Shown one piece after another: positions 50,854-60,524 of a stretch of DNA of 64,000 nucleotides. The DNA comes from Paenibacillus sp. yr247 (GTDB lineage Bacteria; Bacillota; Bacilli; Paenibacillales; NBRC-103111): the NCBI RefSeq assembly GCF_900103825.1, contig NZ_FNIF01000002.1:515566-579565 (forward strand), in the 5' to 3' direction. The notes under the pieces are model-generated. The model was not told where the DNA came from. It did not search any database and worked only from the letters and a program-made list of their open reading frames with translations. The position numbers and the translations under genes were made by a program. Position 1 is the stretch's first letter; every line of letters begins with the position of its first letter.

Positions 50854-52026
50854 TTAGTAGCGATGCCGCATGAGAGGATTAATGGCATCTACACGTTCGC
50901 CGCCCCGAACATACACACGAGCAACCCGATGTGAAATCATACAAGTCATTTCATAATTAACTGTACCGAGCTGACGCGCCACATCTTCAACCGTAATGCG
51001 TTCTCCGCCCTGCTCCCCGATCAACACTACTTCATCAAGAGACTGAACGCCCGGCACATCCGATACATTGATCATACATTGATCCATACAGATTCTACCG
51101 ACAATTGGCACCTTTTTGCCCCGAACAATAACCTCAGCCTTACCCGAAAGCATACGGGAGAACCCATCCGCATAGCCAATCGGCAGTGTCCCAATTTGTT
51201 CTTCGCCCTTTGTATGATAAATCGTTCCATAACTAACTCCAGAACCTGGAGGCAGCGTTTTAAGATGAACAATCCCTGTTTTGAGGGTCAGTACGGGCTT
51301 TAACTCCACTTTCGCTTGATTCACATCCTCGGAAGGATACAAACCATACATCGAGATCCCTAGACGAACCATCGAATACGTTAAACCCGGCAAATCTATG
51401 GCCGCTGCGCTATTGCCTGCATGTATATATGGAAAGTTAATACCTTTATCCGTAAAATAGCTCACAATTCGCTCAAATCTGCGATATTGCTCCATCGTAT
51501 AGCTCTTATCCACTTCATCTGCACTCGCGTAATGCGTGAACAAGCCCTCAACTTCCACATTCGGCAGTGTCAAAGCTTGCTCAATAAAGGGAATAGCATC
51601 CTCTTCCGTATGCAAACCAAGTCGACCCATGCCGGTATCCAGCTTGATATGAATTTTTAACTTCTTTTTGTTCTGCTGAGCCTGCAGCTCCTTAAGGACA
51701 TCATGACTATAGACAGCGATTGTTACATCAAGCTCACGCGCTCTCTCGACTCCCTCTGGAGGCGTATAGCCTAGTACCAGAATAGGCGCAGTAATCCCCG
51801 CATTCCTTAGCTCCAACGCTTCATCAAAGAACGCCACACCTAAGTAATCCACACCTGCAGCCAGAACCTCTTTGGATACTTCAACAGCCCCGTGTCCGTA
51901 CGCATCCGCTTTAACGACTGCCATCTGTTTCATTCCTGCCGGCAGTACCTTTTGAAAACCTTCAATGTTGCTTCGTAGAGCATCTAACGAAATTTCTACC
52001 CACGTGGGACGATAAAAAGCATCCAC
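50854..52026 (-). CDS. alr: Alanine racemase
   Basis: 390 residues from GTG 52026 (VDAFYRPTWVEISLDALRSN), with GAGGTG 6 nt upstream; the frame to 52053 is not needed. The PLP lysine is in MAVVKADAYGHGAVEVSKEV. HAGNSAAAIDLPGLTYSMVR and LGISMYGLYPSED follow, and PPGSGVSYGTIYHTKGEEQI contains the second catalytic Tyr region. It makes D-alanine for peptidoglycan. The order lipoprotein, alr, ndoAI, ndoA is the usual Bacillales cluster. Confidence 0.96.
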   Translation of the reverse strand: MDAFYRPTWVEISLDALRSNIEGFQKVLPAGMKQMAVVKADAYGHGAVEVSKEVLAAGVDYLGVAFFDEALELRNAGITAPILVLGYTPPEGVERARELDVTIAVYSHDVLKELQAQQNKKKLKIHIKLDTGMGRLGLHTEEDAIPFIEQALTLPNVEVEGLFTHYASADEVDKSYTMEQYRRFERIVSYFTDKGINFPYIHAGNSAAAIDLPGLTYSMVRLGISMYGLYPSEDVNQAKVELKPVLTLKTGIVHLKTLPPGSGVSYGTIYHTKGEEQIGTLPIGYADGFSRMLSGKAEVIVRGKKVPIVGRICMDQCMINVSDVPGVQSLDEVVLIGEQGGERITVEDVARQLGTVNYEMTCMISHRVARVYVRGGERVDAINPLMRHRY

Positions 52027-52326
52027 CAGCTTCACCTCTTTTTCCAAATGCAAAGGACAAGGGAAGGCCCGCTCCTCTGCGAGCAGGACTCCCCCTCCCT
52101 ATTTCCGATACCGTTCGGACCGATAAACCTATGTTAATCCGAATCACGAAAAACTGTCAACCTTACTTTTCTGGATTCGAGGCTTGGCATCTGGCCAAGA
52201 TGAAGTGATGTGAAGCAGAAATCATCGGCTGCGCAGAGGTATCCTTCACTTTTTGCCGCATACTCCTTTTTTTTGTGGAGATATTAATTCTATTGGCAAG
52301 AAATCCACAGAAAGGATGTTTAATCC

Positions 52327-52971
52327 ATGAAAGGTGCAGCTCGGATCGTTATTCTTAACGTTGTTCTTCTTATCGTTCTTGTTGGGGGCGCCGCGCTTGC
52401 GTATTATTTTTACAATCAATCGATTAATTATCTGTCCACGAATAACGCTCAAATTGCAGGTGAGCAGGTAGTTGTCGCTTCCGTATCAACGGCTGGAAAG
52501 TTATCAGACTGGTCCGGGGAAGTTGGGAAAAAATATACGCAAGGAGAGCATCTTGGTTCTGTATTAACTGCTACTGAAACAGTAGAAATAACAGCTCCAA
52601 AGGCTGGGACGATCGTTCAACAGAGCGCGGTTGTCAATTCTGTTGTTGTTCCTGGCTTACCGCTTGCGTATATGTATGATCTGGATCGATTATGGGTAAA
52701 TGCTAATGTCAAAGAAACGGATCTAAATGACGTTAAGGTTGGACTTGCTGTAGACGTTTATGTGGATGCTTTTCCAGGCACAACCTTAAGCGGCAGGGTG
52801 GAGAAGCTAGGACTAGCGACAGCTGGAACGTTCTCACTCCTGCCTTCATCCAATACGACCGGTAATTATACAAAGGTTACGCAGGTTGTACCTGTTACGA
52901 TATCGCTCGAAGGCAATCGCGGATTAGGGATTATTCCAGGCATGAGCGTAACTGCACGCATCCATAAGTAA
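52327..52971 (+). CDS. HlyD/EmrA-type efflux adaptor, short form
   Basis: 214 residues. One N-terminal membrane helix (IVILNVVLLIVLVGGAALAY), then a lipoyl/barrel-sandwich region and a beta-barrel domain (LDRLWVNANVKETDLNDVKV, GLAVDVYVDAFPGTTLSGRV). It lacks the long coiled-coil hairpin of Gram-negative EmrA, as expected for a Gram-positive protein without an outer membrane partner. It stands 12 bp before the MFS gene. GAAAGGATG precedes the ATG. Confidence 0.85.
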   Translation: MKGAARIVILNVVLLIVLVGGAALAYYFYNQSINYLSTNNAQIAGEQVVVASVSTAGKLSDWSGEVGKKYTQGEHLGSVLTATETVEITAPKAGTIVQQSAVVNSVVVPGLPLAYMYDLDRLWVNANVKETDLNDVKVGLAVDVYVDAFPGTTLSGRVEKLGLATAGTFSLLPSSNTTGNYTKVTQVVPVTISLEGNRGLGIIPGMSVTARIHK

Positions 52972-52983
52972 AGGAGCGATCAT

Positions 52984-54717
52984 ATGAATGTATACATGAT
53001 AGGGTATGCCATATTCAGCTTGATCGTTTTGTTTATTGCGAATTGGATGCTCGCCAAAAAGAGACGTTCTCGAGACGCCTTGCCAGTTGGACGCTACTCG
53101 CCTTTACCGGAGCCTATAAACACATTCGTGGAGATGTCGGAAGAGCTGAATGGTAATAAGCCGGAAGACAGATCAGATTCCCAAACGAATACGACAAGAA
53201 CCGCAGAAATAAAGGTTGGGCAGCTGCTCACTGTAGTGCTGCTCGGGGCATTCGTTTCCATTTTAAATCAAACGCTCATTAACGTTGCTATTCCTCAGAT
53301 CATGATTGACTTCAATGTTACGGCCAATGTCGTTCAATGGTTAACAACCGGCTATATGCTTGTGAATGGGGTCATGATTCCTATTTCAGCTTTTCTTATC
53401 GAAAGGTATGGCTCCCGTTTCATGTTTCTCACGGCCATGATCTTATTTACTGTTGGAGCGCTTATTTGTGCGGTTTCTCCCAATTTTATGATTCTCATGA
53501 CCGGCAGGGTCATACAAGCTTCAGGCGCCGGTATCATCATGCCGCTTATGATGACGGTGTTTTTAACGGTGTTTCCTCCAGAGCAAAGAGGAAAAGCCAT
53601 GGGGATGATGGGGGTTGCGATGATATTCGCCCCCGCAATAGGCCCCACTCTATCAGGTTGGCTTGTACAAACCTATACATGGCGGCTTTTATTCTATTTA
53701 GTCCTGCCAATCGGGTTAATGGATATCATACTAGCTTTCTTCATGATGGGGAATGTGACGAAGATGTCGAAAGTTCGATTTGATTTTTGGGGCTTTTTAT
53801 TTTCAACAGTCGGTTTCGGAGGATTGCTGTTTGCATTCAGTGAAGCAGGTTCTGCTGGCTGGTTAAGTGTGCGAGTACTCGGAACTATGGTTATTGGAAT
53901 CGTCAGTTTGATCTTGTTTGTGTGGCGGGAACTTTCCGTCAAAGAGCCTATGATTGATTTACGAGTGTTTACTTATAATGTTTTTACATTAACAACAATT
54001 GTAAGCTCCATCGTTAATATGGCGTTGTTTGCGGCGATGATTTTGCTGCCAATCTATTTGCAAAATATACGCGGCTTCACACCGCTGGCCTCCGGATTGC
54101 TGCTGCTCCCTGGCGCGATCCTAATGGGAATCATGCAGCCGATCGCTGGAATCATATTTGACCGGATCGGCGCCCGCTGGCTGGCCGTTGTAGGCCTTCT
54201 AATCACGACGGCCACAACATGGGAGTTTAGCCGGCTAACCTCGGATACGACATATAGTCAAATCCTGCTGCTTTATAGCTTGCGCATGTTCGGCATGTCA
54301 TTCATATTGATGACGATCATGACAGAAGGGTTGAACCAACTGCCGCGTTATCTTCATAGCCATGGAACCGCAATGTCCAATACCTTACGCCAGGTTGGGG
54401 GTTCGCTTGGCACCGCATTATTAGTTACAGTGATGAGCAGCCGGGCGGATTTCCATATGGAGAATTACAACAACACATTTACGTCTGCCAATCCGGTTAT
54501 CGTTGGCGAAATAGCCCGATTAGGAAAAGGAATCGCCGCAATGGCTCATATCCCCCTTGCAGCAGGAAACAAGCTAATCTCGATTTTGCTCTTTGCAACC
54601 GAGAAGAAGGAGTCTACGATTAACGGAATCAATGATGCTTTTTTAATCGCCACTGGCATCACGGCGGTTGCGCTCGTACTTGCTTTCTTTATTCGCAGGG
54701 TAAAACAGCCCTCGTAA
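52984..54717 (+). CDS. DHA2-family (EmrB/QacA-like) MFS efflux transporter with extra N-terminal helix
   Basis: 577 residues. The core starts near residue 75 (VGQLLTVVLLGAFVSILNQT) and shows the DHA2 signatures LINVAIPQIMIDFNVTANVV, QWLTTGYMLVNG and PLMMTVFLTVFPPEQRGKAM (motif A region). Fourteen membrane helices are expected, plus an additional helix in the first ~25 residues (MIGYAIFSLIVLFIANWMLA) and a polar linker. Exported compounds are unknown. It forms an operon with the adaptor and ends at a strong terminator. Confidence 0.9.
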   Translation: MNVYMIGYAIFSLIVLFIANWMLAKKRRSRDALPVGRYSPLPEPINTFVEMSEELNGNKPEDRSDSQTNTTRTAEIKVGQLLTVVLLGAFVSILNQTLINVAIPQIMIDFNVTANVVQWLTTGYMLVNGVMIPISAFLIERYGSRFMFLTAMILFTVGALICAVSPNFMILMTGRVIQASGAGIIMPLMMTVFLTVFPPEQRGKAMGMMGVAMIFAPAIGPTLSGWLVQTYTWRLLFYLVLPIGLMDIILAFFMMGNVTKMSKVRFDFWGFLFSTVGFGGLLFAFSEAGSAGWLSVRVLGTMVIGIVSLILFVWRELSVKEPMIDLRVFTYNVFTLTTIVSSIVNMALFAAMILLPIYLQNIRGFTPLASGLLLLPGAILMGIMQPIAGIIFDRIGARWLAVVGLLITTATTWEFSRLTSDTTYSQILLLYSLRMFGMSFILMTIMTEGLNQLPRYLHSHGTAMSNTLRQVGGSLGTALLVTVMSSRADFHMENYNNTFTSANPVIVGEIARLGKGIAAMAHIPLAAGNKLISILLFATEKKESTINGINDAFLIATGITAVALVLAFFIRRVKQPS

Positions 54718-54726
54718 AGCGCAAAG

Positions 54727-54769
54727 AAACAGTCCATGCATCCGAATTACGGAGCATGGACTGTTTTTT
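54727..54769 (+). terminator. Terminator of the efflux operon
   Basis: AAACAGTCCATGC (54727-54739) pairs perfectly with GCATGGACTGTTT (54753-54765), followed by more T. A weaker T tract on the other strand may also serve the convergent lipoprotein gene. Confidence 0.9.
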
Positions 54770-54792
54770 CTGACGTAGGGGTTCAATTCACC

Positions 54793-55995
54793 TTACTTCC
54801 CAGACTGCCCCTCCGTCGCCATCGCAACTTTAATCATTTCATTCGTAGGCAGATCACCAGTCGATAATCTGAACTCTACGCCGTCATTGGTCCATGTGAG
54901 GGTTTTCTTGCTGTCTCTCTTCTCATCCCCTGTGATCACGCCGATCGTGAACCCAAGATCAACAATGTCACCTGGCTGCAGAGACACCGATTTCGCCTGT
55001 GGTCTTACCTCGACGAGACTGAAATTGTACTTCCCTTTGTATCTCAAAAGAACTGCCGCGTCCTCACCAAGCTTCATATCCGTAATGTCCTGCTTCACCA
55101 CATCTTTTGGCAGATAGGTCGGCTCAACGAGTCCGATACTTTGCGGCTTGCTTGCCGCGGCATTCGACTTCGTCGTATCCGTACTCGCTTTGGCACCTGC
55201 AGCCTTCTGGCCATTCTGGGCTTTGCCAGCTGTTTGATCGGATTGACCGCCTGTTGCTGACAGGTTTTTATCTGTTACGGCGGATTTGCCGCCTGTTGTA
55301 GGGTGATCAGCATCTGTTCCAATGACACCTGCAATTGTCGGTAAAGTATTCATATTCCAGCTGGTCATATTACGCTCCATTTGGAAATAATCCTTATCGA
55401 ACTTGGCATCGAACTCAAACTTCGTGAAATTCACCTGCACCATGACATTCTGGTTCGCATCCGATACCTGAACCTGCTTAGGCGCCAGTGTTTTCTTATT
55501 CAGCCAAATTTTCTGGCGAGACAATTGTTCATTCTGATAATTCGCTGCAACATCGAACACATAAGTATCATTATCCGTTGTAAATTGGCGATCCTTATCC
55601 GCGATTATGCTCTTAGCAAGAGATTGGAACAAATACACCTGTCCTTGATTCTCCGGCCAGTCGCTTTGGAAGCGGAAGCTTTTCTTGAGATGCGGCGTCA
55701 ACACGAACACGCCCTCCTCATTACGCAATACGATCTGCGTCACATCCTTCTGAGCATTCGTAAGCGAAATGCGGTAGAAATGATCCGGCGAGAACGCTAC
55801 CTCCACCTGATACTCCTGTGGCTGCTGCCCCGTGTGCAGAATCATGCTCCCTGAAGCCTGATAGCTGCCCGACTTGCTGATCACATGATCCAAATCCTTT
55901 ACGATAGATCCTGCATCCTTCTTGCCCATCCCGCATCCCGCGAGAACCAATGCTACGCTCATTACCACTGCTATCATCCATGTGACCCGGCGCAT
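54793..55995 (-). CDS. LolA-like lipoprotein (YdcC type, sporulation-associated)
   Basis: 400 residues. The signal peptide is MRRVTWMIAVVMSVALVLAG followed by the lipobox Cys. The N-terminal ~190 residues are a LolA-like fold (SYQASGSMILHTGQQPQEYQ, KIWLNKKTLAPKQVQVSD). A Gly/Ala/Thr/Gln-rich linker (~225-275) precedes a C-terminal domain (DMKLGEDAAVLLRYKGKYNF). In Bacillus the equivalent gene (ydcC) lies just upstream of alr and is induced in sporulation. Here the efflux pair separates it from alr. Confidence 0.85.
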   Translation of the reverse strand: MRRVTWMIAVVMSVALVLAGCGMGKKDAGSIVKDLDHVISKSGSYQASGSMILHTGQQPQEYQVEVAFSPDHFYRISLTNAQKDVTQIVLRNEEGVFVLTPHLKKSFRFQSDWPENQGQVYLFQSLAKSIIADKDRQFTTDNDTYVFDVAANYQNEQLSRQKIWLNKKTLAPKQVQVSDANQNVMVQVNFTKFEFDAKFDKDYFQMERNMTSWNMNTLPTIAGVIGTDADHPTTGGKSAVTDKNLSATGGQSDQTAGKAQNGQKAAGAKASTDTTKSNAAASKPQSIGLVEPTYLPKDVVKQDITDMKLGEDAAVLLRYKGKYNFSLVEVRPQAKSVSLQPGDIVDLGFTIGVITGDEKRDSKKTLTWTNDGVEFRLSTGDLPTNEMIKVAMATEGQSGK

Positions 55996-56211
55996 TCGAT
56001 CATCCCCTCACTCATGATTAACATCAACTAGTACATGCATATGAGGGGACTTGGCCGATTATGCAGACGAGTTGGGGCTTGGCCTTGAAAAAGGTTTTGT
56101 AATGGAATTATTAAACAATTCATCTGACTTTCAGGTTATATACATAATTTATTCATAATCATATGGCATAATGGTTTTTGGATCGATATCCAAGAACCGG
56201 AGGAGTTATTA

Positions 56212-57291
56212 TTGAATAAAAATCAGAGAATCGTGCTCCAAGCATCACGAGGAGCGGCTGCCTTCTTTGTACTGCTGTTTCATACATCAGCCATGTCATT
56301 CAAGTACTTTCAATACGACTTTCTAGGGATAAGCGCTATAGGTCGCTCAGGAGGTGTAGATTTCTTTTTCTTACTTACGGGTTTTCTACTCTATCATACA
56401 TACGGCCATAAAATCGGAACCAAAATGACCGTTCTTCCCTACTTAACGAATCGACTAATACGTATTTATCCCTTCTACTGGTTAATTACACTTGTCGTGC
56501 TGCCCGTCTATTTTCTCGTTCCAAGCTTTGGCTACGGGTATGAGACCCATAAAGATACAATCATTAAATCATTCCTACTGCTCCCCCAAGCTCATGGTCC
56601 CGTACTGCCTGTAGCTTGGTCGTTAAGTTACTTTGTACTATTTTACTTGGTGTTCAGTTTCCTTATGGCTCTTGGGAGGAAGCCAGCCTACCTCTTCGTT
56701 TCCATATGGATGACATTAACCCTCTGCCATTTTCTAAATGTACCGCTGATAGGTGCTGATATTGACCGTCATTTCTATCTAAACTTCCTCTTCAGTGGAG
56801 TTAACTTAGAATTTATTGCTGGCTGTTTATTGGCCAAATGGGCAGAGCATCATAGAAATAAACACTACAAACAGTTGATTGTTATAGGCGCACTTGGCTT
56901 TGCACTGATATGGTTGAATAATAAGTATCTTCTTTTCCCTTATCACAATTACCTGCTTTACATCATTCCAGCTACATGTGTACTATTAGGCGCTTCTTCT
57001 GTTCCTGAGCAGCTTCGGTTGCCTTATTGGGTAAAGAGCTTGAGCAAGCTAGGTAATGCTTCATACACGATTTTGCTAACGCATCTATTATTTATTTCAA
57101 TTTTAATGAAGCTAAGTGTAAAGATTCATGTGGTCGACCATCTTGGCTACCTTCTTACAGATCTAATTATTATGGCCTTGACCGTTCCCCTTTGCTACAT
57201 GGTATATAGACTTGCTGAGAAACCGCTTGTTACCGGGCTCAAAAACGCAATAAAGTTAAGTCCTTCCAAATCATCAAATCCTATCTCCTAG
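56212..57291 (+). CDS. Acyltransferase-3 family membrane protein (OafA/YrhL type)
   Basis: 359 residues from a TTG start with GGAGGAG 7 nt upstream. About ten membrane helices. ASRGAAAFFVLLFHTSAMSF contains the conserved His near residue 24; the Arg-Ile-Tyr-Pro motif is present (NRLIRIYPFYWLITLVVLPV). Members transfer acyl groups (often acetyl) to cell-surface carbohydrates. The separate YrhL SGNH domain is absent. A terminator follows. Confidence 0.88.
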   Translation: MNKNQRIVLQASRGAAAFFVLLFHTSAMSFKYFQYDFLGISAIGRSGGVDFFFLLTGFLLYHTYGHKIGTKMTVLPYLTNRLIRIYPFYWLITLVVLPVYFLVPSFGYGYETHKDTIIKSFLLLPQAHGPVLPVAWSLSYFVLFYLVFSFLMALGRKPAYLFVSIWMTLTLCHFLNVPLIGADIDRHFYLNFLFSGVNLEFIAGCLLAKWAEHHRNKHYKQLIVIGALGFALIWLNNKYLLFPYHNYLLYIIPATCVLLGASSVPEQLRLPYWVKSLSKLGNASYTILLTHLLFISILMKLSVKIHVVDHLGYLLTDLIIMALTVPLCYMVYRLAEKPLVTGLKNAIKLSPSKSSNPIS

Positions 57292-57297
57292 GTAAAA

Positions 57298-57340
57298 AGG
57301 CTGCAGTGGCTTCCATTAGCCCGTGCAGCCTCTTTTTTTC
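57298..57340 (+). terminator. Terminator of the acyltransferase gene
   Basis: AGGCTGCA (57298-57305) pairs with TGCAGCCT (57324-57331), followed by CTTTTTTTCTC. Confidence 0.88.
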
Positions 57341-57583
57341 TCAGAAAAAGCAATGCAAATTATATGTTCTCGTCTTGTAGTAGAGTAAAGAACTGAAATT
57401 TCTTTGCAGGCGAGCTAAGACGCGACTTGGTTCTAGCTGTACCTAGCTTGGATAGGCGCGCATGCGAAAAAAAGCAAGATAAGGTTAGCTAATCTTACTC
57501 GTTTATTTTACCAATTTAAGTGTTCGTATGCTTGCCGCATGCTCCATCATCGTAACAGCAATACCTGCAATCTGCTCACCCTG

Positions 57584-57787
57584 CTATATTTGAACTTGTT
57601 TGACCTCTTGCAAATTATCTTCAATTGTTATCAGACGATTCTCGACACCTGTGAGTCGATCCTCAACATTGCCCAATCGCCTGTCTATACTGTCAACCCG
57701 ATCTTTAATGGCCGTTACATCTGCGCCTATCTCATTCATTCTCCCAAGTATGGCACTTAAAAACTCACGATCTGTCATTTCACCCAT
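57584..57787 (-). CDS. Small coiled-coil protein
   Basis: 67 residues from ATG 57787 (MGEMTDREFLSAILGRMNEI), with AGGAGG upstream. The rest is a near-perfect heptad coiled coil (VDSIDRRLGNVEDRLTGVEN, RLITIEDNLQEV). Such proteins are common in Bacillales and have no assigned function. Extended starts upstream (57829) lack a ribosome binding site. Confidence 0.7.
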   Translation of the reverse strand: MGEMTDREFLSAILGRMNEIGADVTAIKDRVDSIDRRLGNVEDRLTGVENRLITIEDNLQEVKQVQI

Positions 57788-57900
57788 CAAATTCAACCTC
57801 CTACTCATCAAAAGCTTACTTCCATTCATTATAACTCAGAATCAATTTAAAAAGAATCCTTCCTTTCACATCACCAAAACCATCCACCATCTCATCGACA

Positions 57901-57937
57901 AAAAGAGACTGCCAAGAGCTATAGCCTCAGCAGCCTC
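57901..57937 (-). terminator. Terminator of the small membrane protein gene
   Basis: GAGACTGC (57905-57912) pairs with GCAGCCTC (57930-57937) with one G-U pair. On the minus strand TTTTTG follows. Confidence 0.75.
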
Positions 57938-57955
57938 TTCATTTATTAGATACGT

Positions 57956-58081
57956 CTACCACATGTACATAATACCAGCAATAATGCCAGCCCAAATGAG
58001 GGAACCGAACACAACACCAACAATCAAACCTTTGCCAATCGACAAGTTATCATCCTGGTAAGCGTCTTCATGATCGATCAT
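57956..58081 (-). CDS. 41-residue membrane protein
   Basis: MIDHEDAYQDDNLSIGKGLI, then one hydrophobic helix ending in IAGIMYMW. GGGGAGG with a good spacer precedes ATG 58081. An acidic N-terminus plus one Gly-rich helix. No family recognised. A hairpin that includes the GGGG of the ribosome binding site lies directly upstream. Confidence 0.75.
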   Translation of the reverse strand: MIDHEDAYQDDNLSIGKGLIVGVVFGSLIWAGIIAGIMYMW

Positions 58082-58092
58082 AATAATAACCT

Positions 58093-58124
58093 CCCCGCAT
58101 ACTAAGTATATGCATAGTATGGGG
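58093..58124 (-). promoter_or_regulatory. Hairpin overlapping the ribosome binding site of the 41-residue gene
   Basis: CCCC (58093-58096) plus ATACTA (58099-58104) pair with TAGTAT (58115-58120) plus GGGG (58121-58124). On the minus strand the second arm is TAGTATGCGGGG, whose last bases begin the GGGGAGG site, so folding would hide part of it. Confidence 0.4.
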
Positions 58125-58163
58125 AAGATGTTGGCGAATCATGCGTTGATGAGAAAAAAATTT

Positions 58164-59090
58164 TTATGAATTAGTGTTTTGTTTTAAATAATAATTACAA
58201 GTCTCTTGCAATCCATCTCTTAGAGTATACTGAGGCTCCCATTTCAAGTCCTTCTTGGCAGCAGAATTATCAAGATAACTATGTAAAATATCCCCTACTC
58301 TTATCTCTCTGTAACTTGGATATGTCTCAATATTGCTTAGCCTTGAGATCATTCTTAATAAATCATTGACACTAGTTTGATGATTACAGCTTATGTTATA
58401 AATACCCTTACTACCAGAATTTAAAGCAGCAATATTAGCACGTGCTATATCTTTAACATAAATAAAATCTCTTGTTTGTTCACCATCACCATATATTACT
58501 GGTTTATGTTCACTTAATAATTTGTCAATAAAAATCGAAATTACTCCTCCTTCTCCTTTTGGGTCTTGCCTAATACCATAAACATTCGCATATCTAAGAA
58601 TTGTGTAGTCTAGTTTATTTTGTTGCGAAAATACTTCTAAATAATGCTCCGGAGTATGCTTAGAAATACCGTAATACGACAACGGACGAATAGGATGAGT
58701 TTCATCAACTGGTAAATATTGCGGATTGCCGTATACGGCAGCTGATGAAGCATAAATAAACTTTCGAATCCCTGAAGATTTACATGCTTCTAACAATTTT
58801 ATTGTACCAATAACGTTGGTAGAAGCATCAAAAGCTGGATCTTTTATAGAAGATTGAATATCGATTTGGGCAGCATGATGAATAACAATTTCAGGCTTGA
58901 ATTTCAAAAAGACCTCTAGAGTACGGCTATCTAAAATATCCATTTTAAATACTTCGACTTTTGCATTTACATTCTCTTCACGACCGGTTGAAAAATTATC
59001 AAGAATTGCAACTTCATGCCCAAGATCAACAAGTAAATCAACAATATGTGAAGCAATAAAACCGGCCCCACCAGTAACTAATACTTTCAT
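58164..59090 (-). CDS. NAD-dependent nucleotide-sugar epimerase/dehydratase (extended SDR, GalE-like)
   Basis: 308 residues. The NAD-binding GGAGFIAS motif starts at residue 7 (VTGGAGFIASHIVDLLVDLG). The catalytic Ser/Ala region is IYASSAAVYGNPQ near 120 and the YxxxK motif is SYYGISK near 148. GDGEQTRDFIYVKDIARANI near 205 is typical of UDP-glucose 4-epimerase-like enzymes. It probably makes a nucleotide sugar for the polysaccharide cluster. It is 21 bp downstream of the polyprenyl glycosylphosphotransferase gene. Confidence 0.9.
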   Translation of the reverse strand: MKVLVTGGAGFIASHIVDLLVDLGHEVAILDNFSTGREENVNAKVEVFKMDILDSRTLEVFLKFKPEIVIHHAAQIDIQSSIKDPAFDASTNVIGTIKLLEACKSSGIRKFIYASSAAVYGNPQYLPVDETHPIRPLSYYGISKHTPEHYLEVFSQQNKLDYTILRYANVYGIRQDPKGEGGVISIFIDKLLSEHKPVIYGDGEQTRDFIYVKDIARANIAALNSGSKGIYNISCNHQTSVNDLLRMISRLSNIETYPSYREIRVGDILHSYLDNSAAKKDLKWEPQYTLRDGLQETCNYYLKQNTNS

Positions 59091-59111
59091 ATATCCCCCT
59101 GAAACACATAA

Positions 59112-60518
59112 TTAATAAGCATTTTTATTGATAAATCCGTTAATGACTGTTCTCCAAATAATTTTAATATCGAACAAAAAAGTCCAATTTTCAATGTAGA
59201 AAATATCGTGCTTGATACGTTCCTCGATCGAAGTATCTCCTCGCAAACCATTGCTTTGCGCCCAGCCCGTAATTCCAGGACGAATATGATGCTTCACCAT
59301 ATACTTCGGCACTTCTTCCTTGAATTGTTCCACGAAATAAGGACGCTCAGGTCGAGGACCGACTACGCTCATATGCCCGAAAAGCACATTAAAAAACTGC
59401 GGCAACTCATCTAGACTCGTTTTGCGGAGGAAGGTACCGACTTTCGTTCGCCGCGGATCATTTTCAACCGTCCACTCCGTATTTGAGGCACTCTCTGCCA
59501 ACACATTCATACTGCGGAACTTATACATCATAAACCTTCTACGGTTAAGACCTACTCGCTCTTGTCTGAAGATGATCGGACCTGGCGATGTTAGCTTAAT
59601 AGCAATAACGGATGCAATCATAACGGGTAACGTAATAAGAATGGCCACACTGGCGAAAACAATATCAAAAACTCGCTTGAAAAGACGGTTTCGGAACTCA
59701 TCCAGAGGAATATCCCGCACATTAATCAGCGGCATATCCGCAAAATTGTCGAAATAAGGGCGGGACGGCAAGAAGTCATAAAAGTCCGGTATGATCAGTG
59801 TTTTGACGCCAATTTTCTCACAGACATTGATAATACTGCCGAACTTTTGGTGTGCATCTAACGGGAGAGCGATAATAACTTCATCTATGATGAGATCGTT
59901 CAAAATAGACTCTAGATCGTCGATCTTCCCTATGATTGGCTTATAGCTCTGATTAGCGAATTCATGTTTCTCCAGATAATCATCAAGGAAGCCGACTACC
60001 TCATAACCTAATTCCGGATGCTGTTTCAGCTTTGAATAAAATTGACGTCCCAGCGAGCCGGCACCGAGGATAAGAATGAATTGCTTGTTATAGCCCTTTT
60101 GTCTTACGCGTTTCAGCGAAGCTTTGATCATATATCGATAAAAACTGATGAAAAGAATATTATTTACAAGGAATAGTAAAAGATAAGAACGTGAAACATC
60201 GACTTCTTTTAAAATAAACAAAACGCTTAACAGCAGCAACAAGCTGATCGAATGGACTTGAATTATTTTCAGAACCTCGTACGAGAACTGCTTCCTTCTC
60301 TTAGGTGTATAAAAATTTACCATATAACTAAGTAAAATAGCGATTATCGCATAACTGACACTCCACATCAAGTAATGTTTGAATGGAAGAGGCGCACTGA
60401 ATGGAATCCAACCGCTTCTAAATTTCAGCCACCATGAGAGTAAGAACACGAGCTGAATACAAATGAAGTCGGCCAGTGCATATAGTTGTGTTAAGAACCC
60501 TTGACTCTGTCGAATCAA
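59112..60518 (-). CDS. Undecaprenyl-phosphate sugar phosphotransferase (WcaJ/WbaP family)
   Basis: 468 residues. Four N-terminal membrane helices and a CoA-binding-like domain (FILILGAGSLGRQFYSKLKQ) precede the C-terminal catalytic domain. The family signature is RLFKRVFDIVFASVAILITL, then KLTSPGPIIFRQERVGLNRR, KFRSMN, KTSLDELPQFFNVLFGHMSV and GPRPERPYF. It links the first sugar-phosphate to the lipid carrier at the membrane and so starts the repeat unit of a surface polysaccharide. Confidence 0.95.
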   Translation of the reverse strand: MIRQSQGFLTQLYALADFICIQLVFLLSWWLKFRSGWIPFSAPLPFKHYLMWSVSYAIIAILLSYMVNFYTPKRRKQFSYEVLKIIQVHSISLLLLLSVLFILKEVDVSRSYLLLFLVNNILFISFYRYMIKASLKRVRQKGYNKQFILILGAGSLGRQFYSKLKQHPELGYEVVGFLDDYLEKHEFANQSYKPIIGKIDDLESILNDLIIDEVIIALPLDAHQKFGSIINVCEKIGVKTLIIPDFYDFLPSRPYFDNFADMPLINVRDIPLDEFRNRLFKRVFDIVFASVAILITLPVMIASVIAIKLTSPGPIIFRQERVGLNRRRFMMYKFRSMNVLAESASNTEWTVENDPRRTKVGTFLRKTSLDELPQFFNVLFGHMSVVGPRPERPYFVEQFKEEVPKYMVKHHIRPGITGWAQSNGLRGDTSIEERIKHDIFYIENWTFLFDIKIIWRTVINGFINKNAY

Positions 60519-60524
60519 TGTAAA

